Part shown: piece by piece, positions 27,401-39,989 of the stretch | How the letters are laid out: each line of letters starts with the position of its first letter | Position numbering within the stretch: position 1 is the stretch's first letter | NCBI RefSeq assembly: GCF_027744825.2 | Contig: NC_071342.1 | Coordinates: 18,313,501 to 18,377,500, forward strand | Length of the DNA: 64,000 nucleotides | From: Synchiropus splendidus | Taxonomy: Eukaryota; Chordata; Actinopteri; Syngnathiformes; Callionymidae | Direction: 5' to 3' | Notes under the pieces: model-generated | Database searches by the model: none | Told to the model about the DNA's origin: nothing | Seen by the model: only the letters and a program-made list of their open reading frames with translations | Position numbers and translations under genes: made by a program

Positions 27401-29474
27401 AAAAATATGAACATTTCCTTACAAATAACTATAATAGTTTTTAGAAATACTGTAAAAATAATCATTTCAATACTGTAGTCAATACATGTTTGGACACACT
27501 CGCATGAAATTCACAGTTCCTCTTACTTTGCCTCTTCGTTCCGACTCCGCTGTTGTTATCGCTTTCAGCAAAGCTTTCCTAAAGTTTGTTCGCTTTTGTG
27601 CGGATAACGTCGGTATCCAGTGCAATGTTCTTTTTCATAAATCCACAACTCCATCCTTACAGTGGTCTTGTTTCGGACTGTTACAACCCTTTTTGCATCC
27701 TTGTTGAAACCTATTGCTGCTGTCGTCCTTATGTTGTTTTCCTCCTTCATGATGGGATGAAGAAGAATTTTTTGCTATAGTTAGCATCTTCCTCTTCCTT
27801 TTGTCAACATTGTGAGGTTTGTCGTGGAGAACATTTGCAAACAGAAATTTGGCAGACTCTACAGAGGCGAAACAGCGAAGCCGTGAAAGGTGAACCGCGC
27901 TATAGCGAGGGCTCAATGTAAAGCTGAACTGGTACTAACACCAGGCTGCACTTCTCCTGTAATGATGACACACAGTCTTCAGGTGTTCTGCTTCCACTAT
28001 CGCAAGATGCTGCAAGGTTTGCCCAGTGACAACACTGTGTCTTCAAACGCTGCCTTGAAAACCGGAGTCGCAAGAGAGTACAATTACACTTTGTTGAAAC
28101 CCAAGTCGAACAAAGCAGACTTTGTGTCTGAGAGGTGTTGTTGAGACAAGTCTTACATGGTTTCTCATCATTGTCTCAAGGTTTCCATCCATCATTTTAT
28201 GAAAACAACAAGTCAAGTTGTGTATGGAGACAGTGAGTGTTCTCCGATTGCAGCTTTTGCATCAGCCTGAGCCAAACCATATTGCTTCTCCGTGTTAGGA
28301 GGATTAGGACAGGACCGGATCGTGAACAGAGGAAAATATATATATATATTTTTTTTTTTCAGATGCTTGAAATTCAACTCACAAACAGTGCAGGCTTATC
28401 TCATTTAGATATTCCTCAGCATGGAGATCAGGTACATGCTGTGTCTCTTGCGTGACTGAAACGCCATGCTGGTGCAAGTTGTGAGTGAAAGTATAGTTTT
28501 TTTCTTTTTTTTAATCTCTCACTTTGGAGGAGAAACTTGAATGAAGCGTGACGTGAACCGTTCAAAGCCACATGAAGGATTTAATAGAGCTTCTTAAGTA
28601 GGAACCTCGAAAAGCTGAAAGAAAAGGAGCCAAATTGGGCAACGATCTGCGAGGACGACTGCAGTATCAACAAAGAGCAGAAGAGTGATAAAAGGAATCT
28701 GATAAACAAATAGCTGCACATTTAGCTCAACAGTCTTGTTTTAATGGTCAAAGAATTTTAAAATTGGATGGGAATCAGTCGGTTCCAAGGCAGAAAAATG
28801 AGTTAAAGCCTGTAGACAACCTCACTCAAGAGGGACACTGATGCACCGTCGTGCACTGGCGACAACGATTGATCACTGTTCTTCAAGAAGAACAGGTCGA
28901 CAGCACACAGAGATTACAGTGCAGACTCCAGTAATACAGTGACTATTGAAATTGCTTTGTAGGTAAAGGGCACGCCACATCACTTCATAATACATTTGGT
29001 GGATTTACAATTGGTCCGTTCAGAGATGTGCCAGAAGTCGGTCAACCTCTGATGTGTTGTTGTCCATTCCTAGGTCAGGAGTCAGCAGCATCGTGGGATA
29101 GATACGCTTCCATGTTTGGGTCTGTGTTCTCTGTATTTCTTTTCCTATGATCAGGATCAACAGGTTTCTTTTGGAACTCAAAATAATGCTGCCCCCTCAA
29201 TTTTAAGATAGGTGTGTGCGTCTCAGTGTTTCTGTTATGCAGGAGTGACATCACTCTTCTCTCTGAATGAACATGTTCTGTGGGGACAATGGCACTGAAC
29301 GAACAAAAGAGTTTGCTACGGTACGAAAGTGTTCAAAATGGGGGACGCTTAAATCTGGAAATGAGCTGGGCTATCTAGTTCCTGATGGTACACACAGTTA
29401 CGAGACGTGAAATGATAAAAAGGTTTGGTACACGCTTCACAAAATCGCCTGAAAAAGGTGGGGTCGAAATTTCA

Positions 29475-29550
29475 GGCCAAGATCAAGGTCCAAATTTTCA
29501 AGTACACCATGAGTCCCAGGTCTGATTTGAGGCTAGAAGGAGCATTTACA
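29475..29550. repeat. Possible fragment of the GACC-AAG repeat
   Basis: CAGGCCAAGATCAAGGTCC and GAGTCCCAGGTC recall the left arm of the 7.1-kb repeat. No matching right arm was found nearby, so the assignment is weak. Confidence 0.25.
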
Positions 29551-30949
29551 AACTACAAAATACAAAAAGAATAATAATAAAAAAAAATAAAATGCAATCG
29601 ATTCAGCATTGAGGTACTTTTTTTGACATTTGATTTTAACATTAAAAGACAAAATAAAACAGGTGTCTTATGTTGTATGTAAAGTACTTTCAGAGTGACC
29701 TCCAAATACTGTGTTTTCTCATGTTCCGTAGCACTCGGTATTTACTACAGTATTTAGGAAAAGAAACATTTCAAACCATTCAAATGAGGATCAAGGTCAG
29801 CGCCAGATGAGCAACTTCTAAACCTAACCTCAAAACTCTTCCTTTTGAAGTTGAAGTCTCAGTAGCACAGTGATCGGTGCATGGCCACTGAAGGGGAAGA
29901 TTCCGAGCAGCTGACACAGACTGGAATCACCTGCTCCAGGACATCTCACATCTGGCACACTGTCTGTGTCCGCCGGCAGTAATTTGGGGGCATCTCAGTT
30001 TAAAGAAGCGCAGGAATTTAGCGTCCCTCTGCGGGGTCTTCCCTGCAGTCTCCCGCCAGCTGGACACACCTGGAAAAGCTCCAGAGGAAGGAGGCCCGGC
30101 GATGACCTTATTAGACGCTAGAGCGGCGATCTACCATCTTTGAGAGGTGCCAGATGCTTCATGACCATTAAGTGAGAAGGGAAGCGGAATTGAATGGAAA
30201 GCTTCCCCTTCTGGCTTTGGTTTCTACTGCCACGACGGTGTACTTCCACTAATGTGATGACCAACATAATGCTTACATCCAGGAAATAAAATCTGCTAAT
30301 GGGTCTAAAGGCTAAAAAAGTAGACAGGCACAGTTTGACTTCCCTGATGCTGGAATTCTAGAAGGTGTTTGGCCTTTATTCCAAATGGCTTGAGTCACTC
30401 TGTGCAGTAAATGGACAGTGATTTCAAGCAAATATCGAGTTTTATTCTGTTTTTAACTGTCAACATCAAAATCTGAAACCTTTGATATTCACCTGAAAAT
30501 GATATTGGGTTACCTCATATCTAAAGCAGAGTATACATTACTTTTATATGGTTTCAGACTTTGCAGTGGGACATCAATTGCACCAATGATTGATTTTGTA
30601 CTCGCGCTAGTCAGAGCAGAACAGCTTTTATTTTAGTGGCTGTGTTAGCTACATAATAAAATGGATCATTTCAATCGCGGATGTGCATCCATCCCTGAGG
30701 TCTGGTGATTTGTAACGCCTCTAAATATGTCATTATATGGCGTCTTGTTGTTGGTTTTCGAGGGACATGTGGAGCAGGAGCATAGTTGGGTTGAAAGGGA
30801 GGGAGATGAACGCGCACTCAAACGAATGGGAGGCACAAATTAACACCACAAAGAAGTTTGGAGGCGTAGTCAGATGGTTGGGACATGAGGAGAGGTGTGA
30901 CGAGTCAGGATGACCAATAAGGTGGAGGACCTGATGGGAAAGACTGAAA

Positions 30950-31020
30950 AATGCTCCAGGGAACACCATACAAGCGCAGGGGCAACATACAAACTCACCA
31001 GAAGACGGCGGTGGTTTGAA
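30950..31020 (-). mobile_element. Degenerate copy of the 'GGGAGAACAT' teleost repeat
   Basis: The plus strand reads ACAAGCGCAGGGGCAACATA then CAAACTCACCAGAAG, a decayed match to the body of the 62.4-kb repeat. No clear ends remain. Confidence 0.45.
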
Positions 31021-31069
31021 ATTCTATGAATCTTAAATGCAAAGGAAGTCAAGTCCAGAGCATACAAAG

Positions 31070-31750
31070 ACTCCAAGACTTCAAAGGTCTGAGACCGAGT
31101 CCAGGCTGAGACCAAATTGGATACAGAAAAAGCTCAAGTCTCTTAATCATAGTCACCTATTTCTTGTTCCAAAAGAAACTCAAGTTTCGCTTTTATTGTA
31201 ACAAATTAGCAGTTTGTTCAGTCTCAGTCTCAGTCTTGGTATTGGGGTGCGTTCCAATTCCTTCCTTAATCCTCAACCTCAAAAATGTGTGTACTTGCAA
31301 GGAGCAAGGACTGTCCCAATTCTTAGGAAGTTAAACTGAGGAACAAGATTGAGGAACTCTGCCACCTCCCTCGGTATTGAAGAATACCCAGAATCCTTTG
31401 CGTAGCATCAAGGATGGAGTTGAAAACAAAGAGATCAAGCTACAAATGTAAGTATTTTCTTTGTTAATGGAGACAAAAGACAGCTGCAGACAGAAATGGG
31501 GCTGATCCCGTAGATGTTTCTTGCGCCTCCCTCATGTTTTCCTTCTTCTTCTTCTGAATTTACAGACAGAACAGTGCTTTGGCGTAATGCTGGCCCTCGT
31601 CTCTGCATTTAGTAGTGTTCAATTCCAAGGAACAAAATCTTCCTTAACCCTTGGTTTTGAGAAATGAGGTTGAGGGAAGGAATTGTAATTCACCCTTGGT
31701 CTCGCCGCCCCTCATTGATCTCAGTCTTGACTCAGATTAGATGTTCTTGA
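31070..31750. repeat. Older GACC-AAG / GGTCTTGG repeat, split by the 451-bp MITE
   Basis: The left part (31070-31130) is purine-phased (GAGACCGAGTCCAGG, GAGACCAAATTGG). The right part (31225-31244 and 31696-31750) is its inverse (CTCAGTCTTGG, GGTCTCG). The same arrangement occurs at 7095-7410. Confidence 0.5.
31245..31695. mobile_element. 451-bp MITE with about 40-bp terminal inverted repeats
   Basis: The left end begins GGGTGCGTTCCAATTCCTTC and the inverted right end GGGTGAATTACAATTCCTTC; both continue with CTCAACCTCA-like sequence. TTG flanks both sides (31242-31244 and 31696-31698), a 3-bp duplication that would suit a PIF/Harbinger-type element. No transposase. It is inserted inside an older repeat. 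Confidence 0.65.
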
Positions 31751-32019
31751 CCACAGCACCATGAAGCACTTCACATCGTGGCTGACTCGGCAATGTTTTA
31801 GAAAACCCACCTTCTGCACCCCTCGCCGCCAACTTCAGCTGCCAAACTCAGCATCCTCTTCCAACGTACACATTCAAAGGCTTATACTAAGATGCTTTGG
31901 CCTCTGACATGATCAGAAATATTGCATGAGACAAGAGTATCAGTCTGGACAAAGACCCGCTCCATTCATGTATCCGAGATGTTGCGGCCAATTTTTCCGA
32001 TCCCAGCTCAGTGTCACAC

Positions 32020-32290
32020 TGACTTATTACCTTCTATGGCGCTTGGCTGGCATGAGGCACCCGTTGGCAGCTGAGCTGCGGCTGCTGAGGGGGACATTTC
32101 CCAGATGAATCTGATTAGCGCTAAAGGCACCTTTTCCTGGAGCCAACTGAGGTATCACCCTTGAGTGACAGCGTGACGCTTAATGGGCTTTATTAAGTGT
32201 GTCAGGTGAAGTATGAGTGCATCGAATCTGCTCACCGACTCTTCATATCACGCATTGGATTTGCGTTTTAATTGAAGCTCAAGTCCAAAC
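32020..32290. other. Possible conserved non-coding element
   Basis: Complex, repeat-free sequence with several homeodomain-type cores (CTGATTAGCGC near 32110, GCTTAATGGGC and TTATTAAGTG near 32178-32200, TTTTAATTGAAG near 32265). Frames are short. This is an impression from motif density, not a demonstrated enhancer. Confidence 0.2.
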
Positions 32291-32786
32291 ATGTATGGGG
32301 CAGCTGACTACCATCATACATCATAAAATTCAGTCGCCTGACTGAAGTGCTTTGTCGTCTTTTGCGGTTAGAAGGACCATCCTCCGACCTGCTCTCGCAA
32401 TACTTAATCTTGATTCGCCACTTTCCCGTTTCTAATTCGGTTAGGAGGTATAGGTTAGTGGAGGAGGGGCCTGAGCGAGAGGGGTGAACTCTCCAAGGTC
32501 AGATGTGAGTGGAAAACGTCTTTCCTCTTCTGCAAAAGGCAAATAAAGAAGCTCAGAGAACCTCAACGTGAAAACAAAAACAAATTAAGGGACTATGATA
32601 AGGCAACTTGAAAGCTGTTTTCTACCAGAGCTCCTTAATTCAAGGCTTGTCCCCTGCATGAATAAAAAGAGAAAAAAAAAAAACTTTAAATGGAAACTTG
32701 GCTTTTATTTCACCCTCATTAAAAATTGCATATAATCCTCACTGGCAAGGAAGAGATTTTGTTCATAAGGTTCAACAAAGTCTGAC

Positions 32787-33198
32787 TTCTTTCGGCTTCT
32801 CCCTTCAGAGGTCGCCACAGCGGATCATCTTCCTCCATCTCGCCCTGTCCTCTGCTTCCTCTTCTCTCAAACCTACAGACCTCATGTCCTCCTTCACCAC
32901 CTCCATCAACCTCCTCTTTGGCCTTCCTCTCCACCTTCTGCCTGGCAGTTCCAGCCTCAACATCTTCATCTACCAATGTACTGTCTCTCTCTCCTCTGTA
33001 CATGTCCAAACCATCTCCATCTAGCCTCTCTGACTTGGTCTCCTAAACACCTGAGCACATGTGCTGTCCCTCTGATCCTATCCATCCTGCTCACTCCCAG
33101 AGAGAAGCTCAGCATCTTCATCTCTGCTACCTCCAGCTCTGCCTCCTGTCTTTTCCTCAGTGCCACTGTTTCCAAACCATACAACATTGCTGGTCTGT
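32787..33198 (-). mobile_element. 5'-truncated RTE LINE fragment (C-terminal region only)
   Basis: On the minus strand this starts at RPAMLYGLETVALRKRQ and ends at AGAAGCCGAAAGAAG. It is nearly identical in protein to the 11.2-kb copy, including ETVALRK, and shares its 5' breakpoint within a few bases. The frame breaks in the GHVQRRER region. Plus-strand frames over it are shadows. Confidence 0.85.
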
Positions 33199-33701
33199 CA
33201 AATGCAAATGAATTGCAACAAAATAAATAATGATCAAAACATGGAGAATAACATTTTAAGGTAATATATTGCACAATAAGAAAATGGCAAAGTATTTCTA
33301 AACTGACTGAAATATACAGTTTTATAGGCATTCTGATTTTTTTTCGGTTGCCTACAATTTAACAATTGCCAATGGCAAGAAATTGAGTGACGGTAAGAGA
33401 CAGGAGAAGACAGGGAGAGATTTTGCCAGTTCCTGGCAGTTTTAGAGGCATAAAAAATAACCAGCACACATCCATGGCTGAACACTGAATCTCTATCCTT
33501 CTCGACTTGGGTTGGCCCATGAAACTGGGATCTAATTACTTGATCCTCCTTCAGAATTCCATCAGGATTTCCAGCACTGTGGCGAAAATTCAGGTTGTTT
33601 CTTTGCCACTGACTGCAGGTGACTTCCTCTCATGTCTCTAAGAACTCAAAAGTGCTATTTTCAACAACCCTGACAGACTGCTTTGGCAATGTTTCTGTTT
33701 A

Positions 33702-34295
33702 CAGTGGTACCTCGGTTCTCGACCACAATCCGTTCCAGACTGCCGTACGAGAAGCGAATTGTTCGAAATCTGAATGGATTTTTCCCATTACAATGAATGG
33801 AAAAAGAAATAATGCGTTCCAAGCCTTAAAATAGTCTTTTGTAGGAGTGAATGTAGTGTCTGCTGCAGGTGCGCTGTTCCTCTATGTGTGTGGCCGCTGC
33901 ATGTGGGAGGGGTTGCCGAGTGAGTGACGTCTCTCCAGAAGTGAAGAGGTGCCCGGTGCGTGTCCAGCTCTGAATGTGCGCTTCTGTGCAGTTTGGCTGT
34001 GACAAAGTCATAGACCAAGTCACGCTCTGTCCCAGACTCGCCTCATCCCTGTCCCAGCTCCAGCCCACAACAGGACATCAAACCCTGGAGTGAGCGCTCC
34101 AGCACCTCCCCTGTGAGACTCTACCACGGTCCAGTGTGGAGACAGGAAAGGTTTCACACCTCAATATGAAGAAAAAACAGTCAGTAAATGTAGCTAACGG
34201 GACACGTCTGCATACAGAGGCTGCGTCATACACAATAACAAAGCGCATCGTGGGTCAGCTGACACGCTCACGTTATGTTTTTTCTGGCTTTTTCA
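33702..34295 (+). mobile_element. Right-truncated copy of the TA-flanked DNA transposon
   Basis: Begins CAGTGGTACCTCGGTT directly after TA (33700-33701) and follows the 47-kb copy closely until about 34295, where the similarity stops before the right terminal repeat. The interior at 33830-34200 is very similar to the other copies. A 20-odd base segment present in the 47-kb copy near 47407-47428 is absent here. Confidence 0.75.
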
Positions 34296-36152
34296 CGTGG
34301 TGGGCAACTGTGGAGAGCATCGTGAAAAGGGGGGAACGTGATGGGTGGGGAGATATTCGGAAGCACTCTTCACTGAAACATACTGCATGTCAGCTGCTAT
34401 TTTTAACCACTACATGGCTCCCCTCCTTAGTGACTGTACTGAAAGTCATTGTGACTAAAACACACGCTCGTTTGATGACTTTTAAATAGCAATTACTGTT
34501 ACTGTTACGCATAGAATGAATGGAGTACCATCCCATGGCTTACCGTACCCCAGCCACGTGTCGCGCTGCTGCGGAAGCCGAAACAAAAGCTTCAATTGTG
34601 AACACGTCAACATGCAGCGCTGACGGCTGCCTTTGGCTTCAGTACAAGACGCAAAGTCCACTTTTCCAACGTCAGATATATCATGAATGGGTGGGGTGGA
34701 AATGCAGCATCAGACTCAATGATGCTGGAGCTGCTTCTTCCTCAACAGTGACACAAACCATTCCCAGAGCAGACTCCTGCTCTACAGATATGTTTACAGT
34801 TGATTGTTTTATTCAGGAATGTTTATTTCAACTGCAGGACATCACTTTGCAACAATACCAAGAATCCTGTTGAGCGTGACATGACATTTTCACACATCCC
34901 TACTCCACACCCACGCAGACGTTCATGAGATGTGGGTTGTGATGGACTAGCTACTAGACCAAGCTCAAAATAGAACCCTCCCACCATCATCTAGATCTTG
35001 TAGGACAGGCTGGGGAGTCGTGTCTCCTGGTCGTCTCCTTGGCACGCCTCCAACCTGCGATGGGTTCTAGGAGCAGAAACATCTTCCCCCTCTTTGCTTT
35101 CATTGCACAGTTAACCCAGGCCTATTGAGACAAGACAAAATAGAATCCCTATTTCAAAAGGTTTGTGTAAAACTAAACTCCCACGGTTATGCTAACAGCC
35201 CACAGATCCCACTGGTATTTTGATGAATTACATCCCAGGGGATGCCGATGCTAGAGGGGTCACTTCTGTTTGGTGAACTTCCCACTGTCGATGTGAAGGC
35301 TCGGCTCTGTAAAGGTTCTTTGATCTGCCCTCTGTTAACACCAATATGCCTCATTTCTGCGCCTCCACACATCCCTCGCTGACTGCAGGCTCCATTTCAT
35401 CCTCTTCTCTTTAGAACAGCCTTTGAGCCTGGATAAGTCATAACCAAACAACAGAGCATCAGCCAGTTACCAACAACAAAGTCCTTCAATTAAAGCCAGA
35501 AGATAAGCAAAGGTCAAACGTCTTCAAACGTCGTATGCATTGTTGTACGCAACGATGCAAAGAGGAATTTTTATCGACATTTGCTCTTCAACTGTCAACT
35601 TCAAAGGCTGCTTGCTGACTTGTTTAGAATCCAGCAATGTTTAGTGAAGCGTGAGCAAATTGCAATCCAAGGCGTTGCTCCCTGTGCCCCTCCACTCTGG
35701 AAGTGAAGCGAGAAACTAGTTAGTGTCCTTCAACGTCCCAAAACTTCCTGCGGCTACATCAACTCAAAGTAGAAACCACATGCAACGCAAAAGGAAAACA
35801 CGGGAAATCTGCCCATAAAAACATAACCCGAACGAAGACGAACAATACAAGCTGGGCAGGTGCATCCACTGAGAACATTTCAGTCCATAAGCCAGTATTT
35901 ATCTGCACCTCCACTGTCCACCATCAGATCTTCCACTTGCGTGGTACCAAATCACTAGTTCTTCCAAGATGGTGTCGCCATCATGCAGCATTCAAAGGCA
36001 CAATCTGGGAAACAGAAAGCAGGAACCTTCAGTTGAACATGAAGCTAGATGGTTTTTGGTTGCCAAAAGATTGGAGGCATTTTCTATTGCAGATATCCAC
36101 CAAACAAAACTCACAAAAGGTGAAGTTTTAGCTATGTTTTCAGTCTGCCGAA

Positions 36153-36176
36153 CAATAATAATAATAATAATAATAA
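36153..36176 (+). repeat. (AAT)n microsatellite
   Basis: Eight AAT units. Confidence 0.9.
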
Positions 36177-37604
36177 AGCTCTTACTGACCTCACATTTTC
36201 CCAGTGAATGCAGTGACCTTAGGAATCAGCAAGACTGTTAAACTGTTCAATAATAATGGAATAAAAGTCCTTGTTTCGTCATTATTTTTGCTCAAGTGTT
36301 GCAGAGGAATTCATCAAAGATGATCTCCAACTAACAGCGTTGCTACACAGACAGTTACCATGCTACAACTTCAACCCTGGCATCTGGAGTCACAAGCGAT
36401 ATCCAAATTATGATTCCCACTAATGCTGCTCCTCAATGAATCATTTACAGCGCTGCCCTGGTGGCTCAGATTGCTCATCAGCGTGAGACAGAAATAATGC
36501 ATTGAGAGGAGCAGCGGCATGACACCATAATCACTTTTGATTCAGATTCATTTTCACTTCTCTGCAGTTCAGACAGGTTTAGAAATGAAAGTGCTGCAGA
36601 ATTTAACAAGACAAACTGGCAACAGCAGAATTAAGGTCGAGGAGGTTGAGGCGTCATCCAATATTCTCTCACCTTTGAATGTTGCGTGAGAAAAATGTCG
36701 ACATGATCCGTTTTTGGATGCACTCATGCGGTTATGGGTGGAGAGGGGTTGAGTTTAAGACACTGATCTTTGAAGAAAATGCAGATGCTGGTCTGGTTTA
36801 TGCTCACTTTTCGTACGAAAAAGTACCTGTGCTTTTCACGGGATGTTACGGCAACTGATCACATGCTTCAATGTGATCTTTACGTTGGTATTGCTGGACA
36901 ACAGTATATCTACCAGGAGGCGACTGGAGGACTAAGAATTTCCACCATTGTTATGTCTTCTTCGTGTCTCAATAGAGCTATGTATTGGGTACTAACAGCA
37001 ACACTGCCCCCATGGTTCCTGGTGGTACTGCTCCGTTTGGTCCGTCTCCGAAAGCTTTGTGGAAACGCGCAGAAATACGGACGAAATCCAGGCACAGCAC
37101 GGACAGAAGGTATTGTGTGTATTCAGATCCGTAAATGGGCCTTTTGCCGTCCCCCTCGCATCACAGGACCGGACCTTTTTTTCAGAAACCTCCTGCAGCA
37201 CTTTTGGGGGGAATACGGAGATATTCCCAACACATGCCCTAGTTCTGCTCCTCATAGTTGGGTATACCCAAAGTACTTTTGTCGTCAATGTGATGGGGCA
37301 CTGGGTCTACTCTGAGTCTCTCCCAGATGATTGTGCTCTTCATCCTTCGCCTGAGGAAGAGTCCAGGCCTAGATCTTGTTATTATTTCAGCACCTGAAAG
37401 CTCAACCCGAAGAGTATGCACATAGTATAAATACACTGTACATCTTGGCGTCTTGTTCACCAGTGATGGAAAGACGCATGCTCACTCATTAGAACCTCAT
37501 GTCAATCTGTCATAGAAAAAGTAGAGCCAAAATGCAAAAGACTCAATATACTATGTTCATACTCTTTGGGTTGAAAGCAGCTGACCAGGAGCTTTCAGGT
37601 ACTG

Positions 37605-37605
<1 letters not shown>

Positions 37606-37639
<34 letters not shown>
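37606..37639 (+). repeat. (AT)n microsatellite
   Basis: About 34 bases of AT units. Confidence 0.95.
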
Positions 37640-37640
<1 letters not shown>

Positions 37641-38589
37641 TGCTCCCAGTGTTTGTATTACATTAGTTTTGGACAAGTATGATGTTGTGTTTTCACGAGC
37701 ACCGAGACATTTAGAAGGGGTCTTCCTTGCTACCATTCTCTAACTGTTATTTAAAATCCTAAGCCCATTTCAGACAGCAACACACCAAAATAATCTTGCT
37801 GACACCGGCTGGAAATGCGTATGAAAATAATTGTGTATGTGACTATGTAACCTTTGCCCCCCCTACGTTGGATCCATCCTCTGTTTGTTATATGGGACAT
37901 CCATCTGTCTTTCTGCCTCTTGGTAACGCTGCCTTTAATCTTTTTGGATCCGACTGAGAAACCCCACCAAGCACAAATGCTTGCTTCATAATTGCTGGCC
38001 GCCGACGCCACCGTGCCTGTCCCATGCTGTCGAGGAGCATCGAGCCAAGTTGGTCTCATTAGCGGCAAAAAGTACCAAAGTCTCGCCCAGTCTGAATTTG
38101 ACAAAGCAACCACACGGGAAGGTTTGTTTTCACGCTGGAGGTAAAAACAAAGACACATTTGCAGGGAGATACTGCGCTATTATTTTAAAATTCGTAATTG
38201 CATCTGCTGCAGCCGATGGCGTGGTCGCGGAACACGGCGAACAGAGGAGAGGGAAATCCATCTGCAGTCACAATCTGTCTTTATAATGCAGGTTTTAAAG
38301 GCAGCTCTTTGTGGAGTGGGAGGGATGTCGCTCATCACTGGGACTGACAGCTGCAACAGACTGACAGCTGACAGTCGGGAACAGACTTAGATGGTCCTCT
38401 TCCACATCTGGTGCCACGGAGGCTTGTTTTCTCCTAATTTTCAGCACACAATACTTCACATCAAATTATATTTTTTGTCTTTTTTTTTTAAAAGGACTGT
38501 GTCTACTCTTTGTAACACAAAATGTGATTTTTGATTTTGGAAGTTGGATGATTTTCACATTAGCATTAGCGTGATTTGGAAAACTGAGA

Positions 38590-39195
38590 GGGAAAAAGAA
38601 ATAATGCGTTCCAAGCCTTAAAATAGTCTTTTGTAGGAGTGAATGTAGAGTGTCTGCTGCAGGTGGCTGTTCCTCTATGTGTGTGACCGCTGCATGTGGG
38701 AGGGGTTGCCGAGTGAGTGACGTCTCTCCAGAAGTGAAGAGGTGCCCGGTGCGTGTCCAGCTCTGAATGTGCGCTTCTGTGCAGTTTGGCTCTGACAAAG
38801 TCATAAACCAAGTCACGCTCTGTCCCAGACTCGCCTCATCCCTGTCCCAGCTCCAGCCCACAACATCAAACCCTGGAGTGTGGAGAGCGAGCACCTCCCC
38901 TGTGACACTCTACCACGGTCCAGTGCGGAGACAGGAAAGGTTTTACCCCTCAATATGAAGAAAAAACAGTCAGTAAATGTAGCTAACGGGACACGTCTGC
39001 ATAAAGAGGCTGCGTTATGCACAATAACAAAGCGCGTCGTGGTTTCAGCTGATCGGTATGTTTTTTTCCGGCTTTTTTCGGGGCCGTTCGAGTTCTGGAT
39101 TTTCGTTCAAAATCCGAAGCAAAAAAATCTCGAACTTTTTGTTCAAATTCCAATTTGTTCGAATTATGGGACATTCAAAAATCGAGGTACCACTG
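38590..39195 (+). mobile_element. Left-truncated copy of the TA-flanked DNA transposon
   Basis: Similarity to the 33.7- and 47.0-kb copies starts abruptly at GGAAAAAGAAATAATGCG (38591) and runs to the right terminal repeat, ending ATCGAGGTACCACTG at 39195. The left end is missing. The right flank is GAGTA rather than TA. Open frames inside are remnants without recognisable domains. Confidence 0.75.
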
Positions 39196-39371
39196 GAGTA
39201 CGTCCTGTATGTGCACTAGTTTCACTCTGAAAACTTGCTGGAGAAGTCATTTTGTTGACATTCTTATCTTTTTCTTCTTCTCACTCAACTTGTGCGTAGA
39301 GTATTTCTGAATGTGGCTAATAGGTCAACATTTTAAAACTATTATGCTATTGAGAGGCAAACGTGATGTTC

Positions 39372-39470
39372 GTATTCAATTCAGAGTTGCTAATTAACCA
39401 TTTGGGGCAGTGGGAGGAAATCAGAGTGCCAGGAGAAAGTGAAAATTCCCCACGGAAAGGTCCAAAGTTC
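39372..39470 (-). mobile_element. Degenerate copy of the 'GGGAGGAAA' teleost repeat
   Basis: The plus strand shows TCAGAGTTGCTAATTAACCA, then GTGGGAGGAAATCAGAGTG and GGAGAAAGTGAAAATTCCCC, in the order found in the common fish repeat. Confidence 0.5.
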
Positions 39471-39989
39471 ACCTCAAATCAGACTTTTCTTCTTCGAGCG
39501 GTGGGATAGCCCACTGACTGCTACATCACCAAGCTCCTCTGCGAGCGGAAAAAGCCAAATAGGACTTTAAATATTTCATAGCCTCTTTTTAATATTTCAT
39601 GATGAGCCCAACTTTGCCAAAGACTCCTGTTGTTTGAAACCCTAATATCCTGAAAAATACTTGTGGTTCAACATTTCAACAGGGCGGAATCTCACTTGGA
39701 ATCACATTAAAATTCCAGGCAAACGCAGCTGACTTCAAGTTCCCAGTTGGAGCCGCAGCAAGGAGCCTGCGGCCATGGAAAGTGACCCGATTACTAGAGA
39801 GATCACACGGATGCTGTCTTCAGACGTTAACCTCTGTCAGGTTCAGACTCCACGGATGGTTTCTAATCCCTGCTCAACTGACACTGGCAGTGCTGTAAGT
39901 GACGTGTTGATAACATCCCCATTACTGGAGCTGTGTGGGAGGGCTGATGGGGAAAAGAACTCTCATGTTTCTTCTCTCTTTTTTTTCCC

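Larger units (their letters stand above)
20626..30949. other. Long non-coding stretch
   Basis: Holds a short CG run (about 22140-22151), the LTR-like patch at 22.6 kb, the hairpin at 24.4 kb and an AT/T run near 28338-28360. Frames up to 124 residues show no domain. Octamer-like ATGCAAAT occurs near 26864. Confidence 0.55.
34296..38589. other. Non-coding, nothing recognised
   Basis: The 181-residue frame at 36770-37315 and the 135-residue frame at 37751-38158 (minus) have no recognisable motif and no splice support. Only AAT and AT microsatellites were found. Confidence 0.5.

Noticed and set aside
36770..37315. 181-residue plus-strand frame
   Set aside because: Longest unexplained frame outside repeats, but there is no recognisable motif, no splice context and it overlaps equally long antisense frames.
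38466..38894. 142-residue frame repeated at 33.8 and 47.0 kb as a possible gene family
   Set aside because: All three lie inside copies of one non-autonomous transposon, have different breaks and match no known domain.
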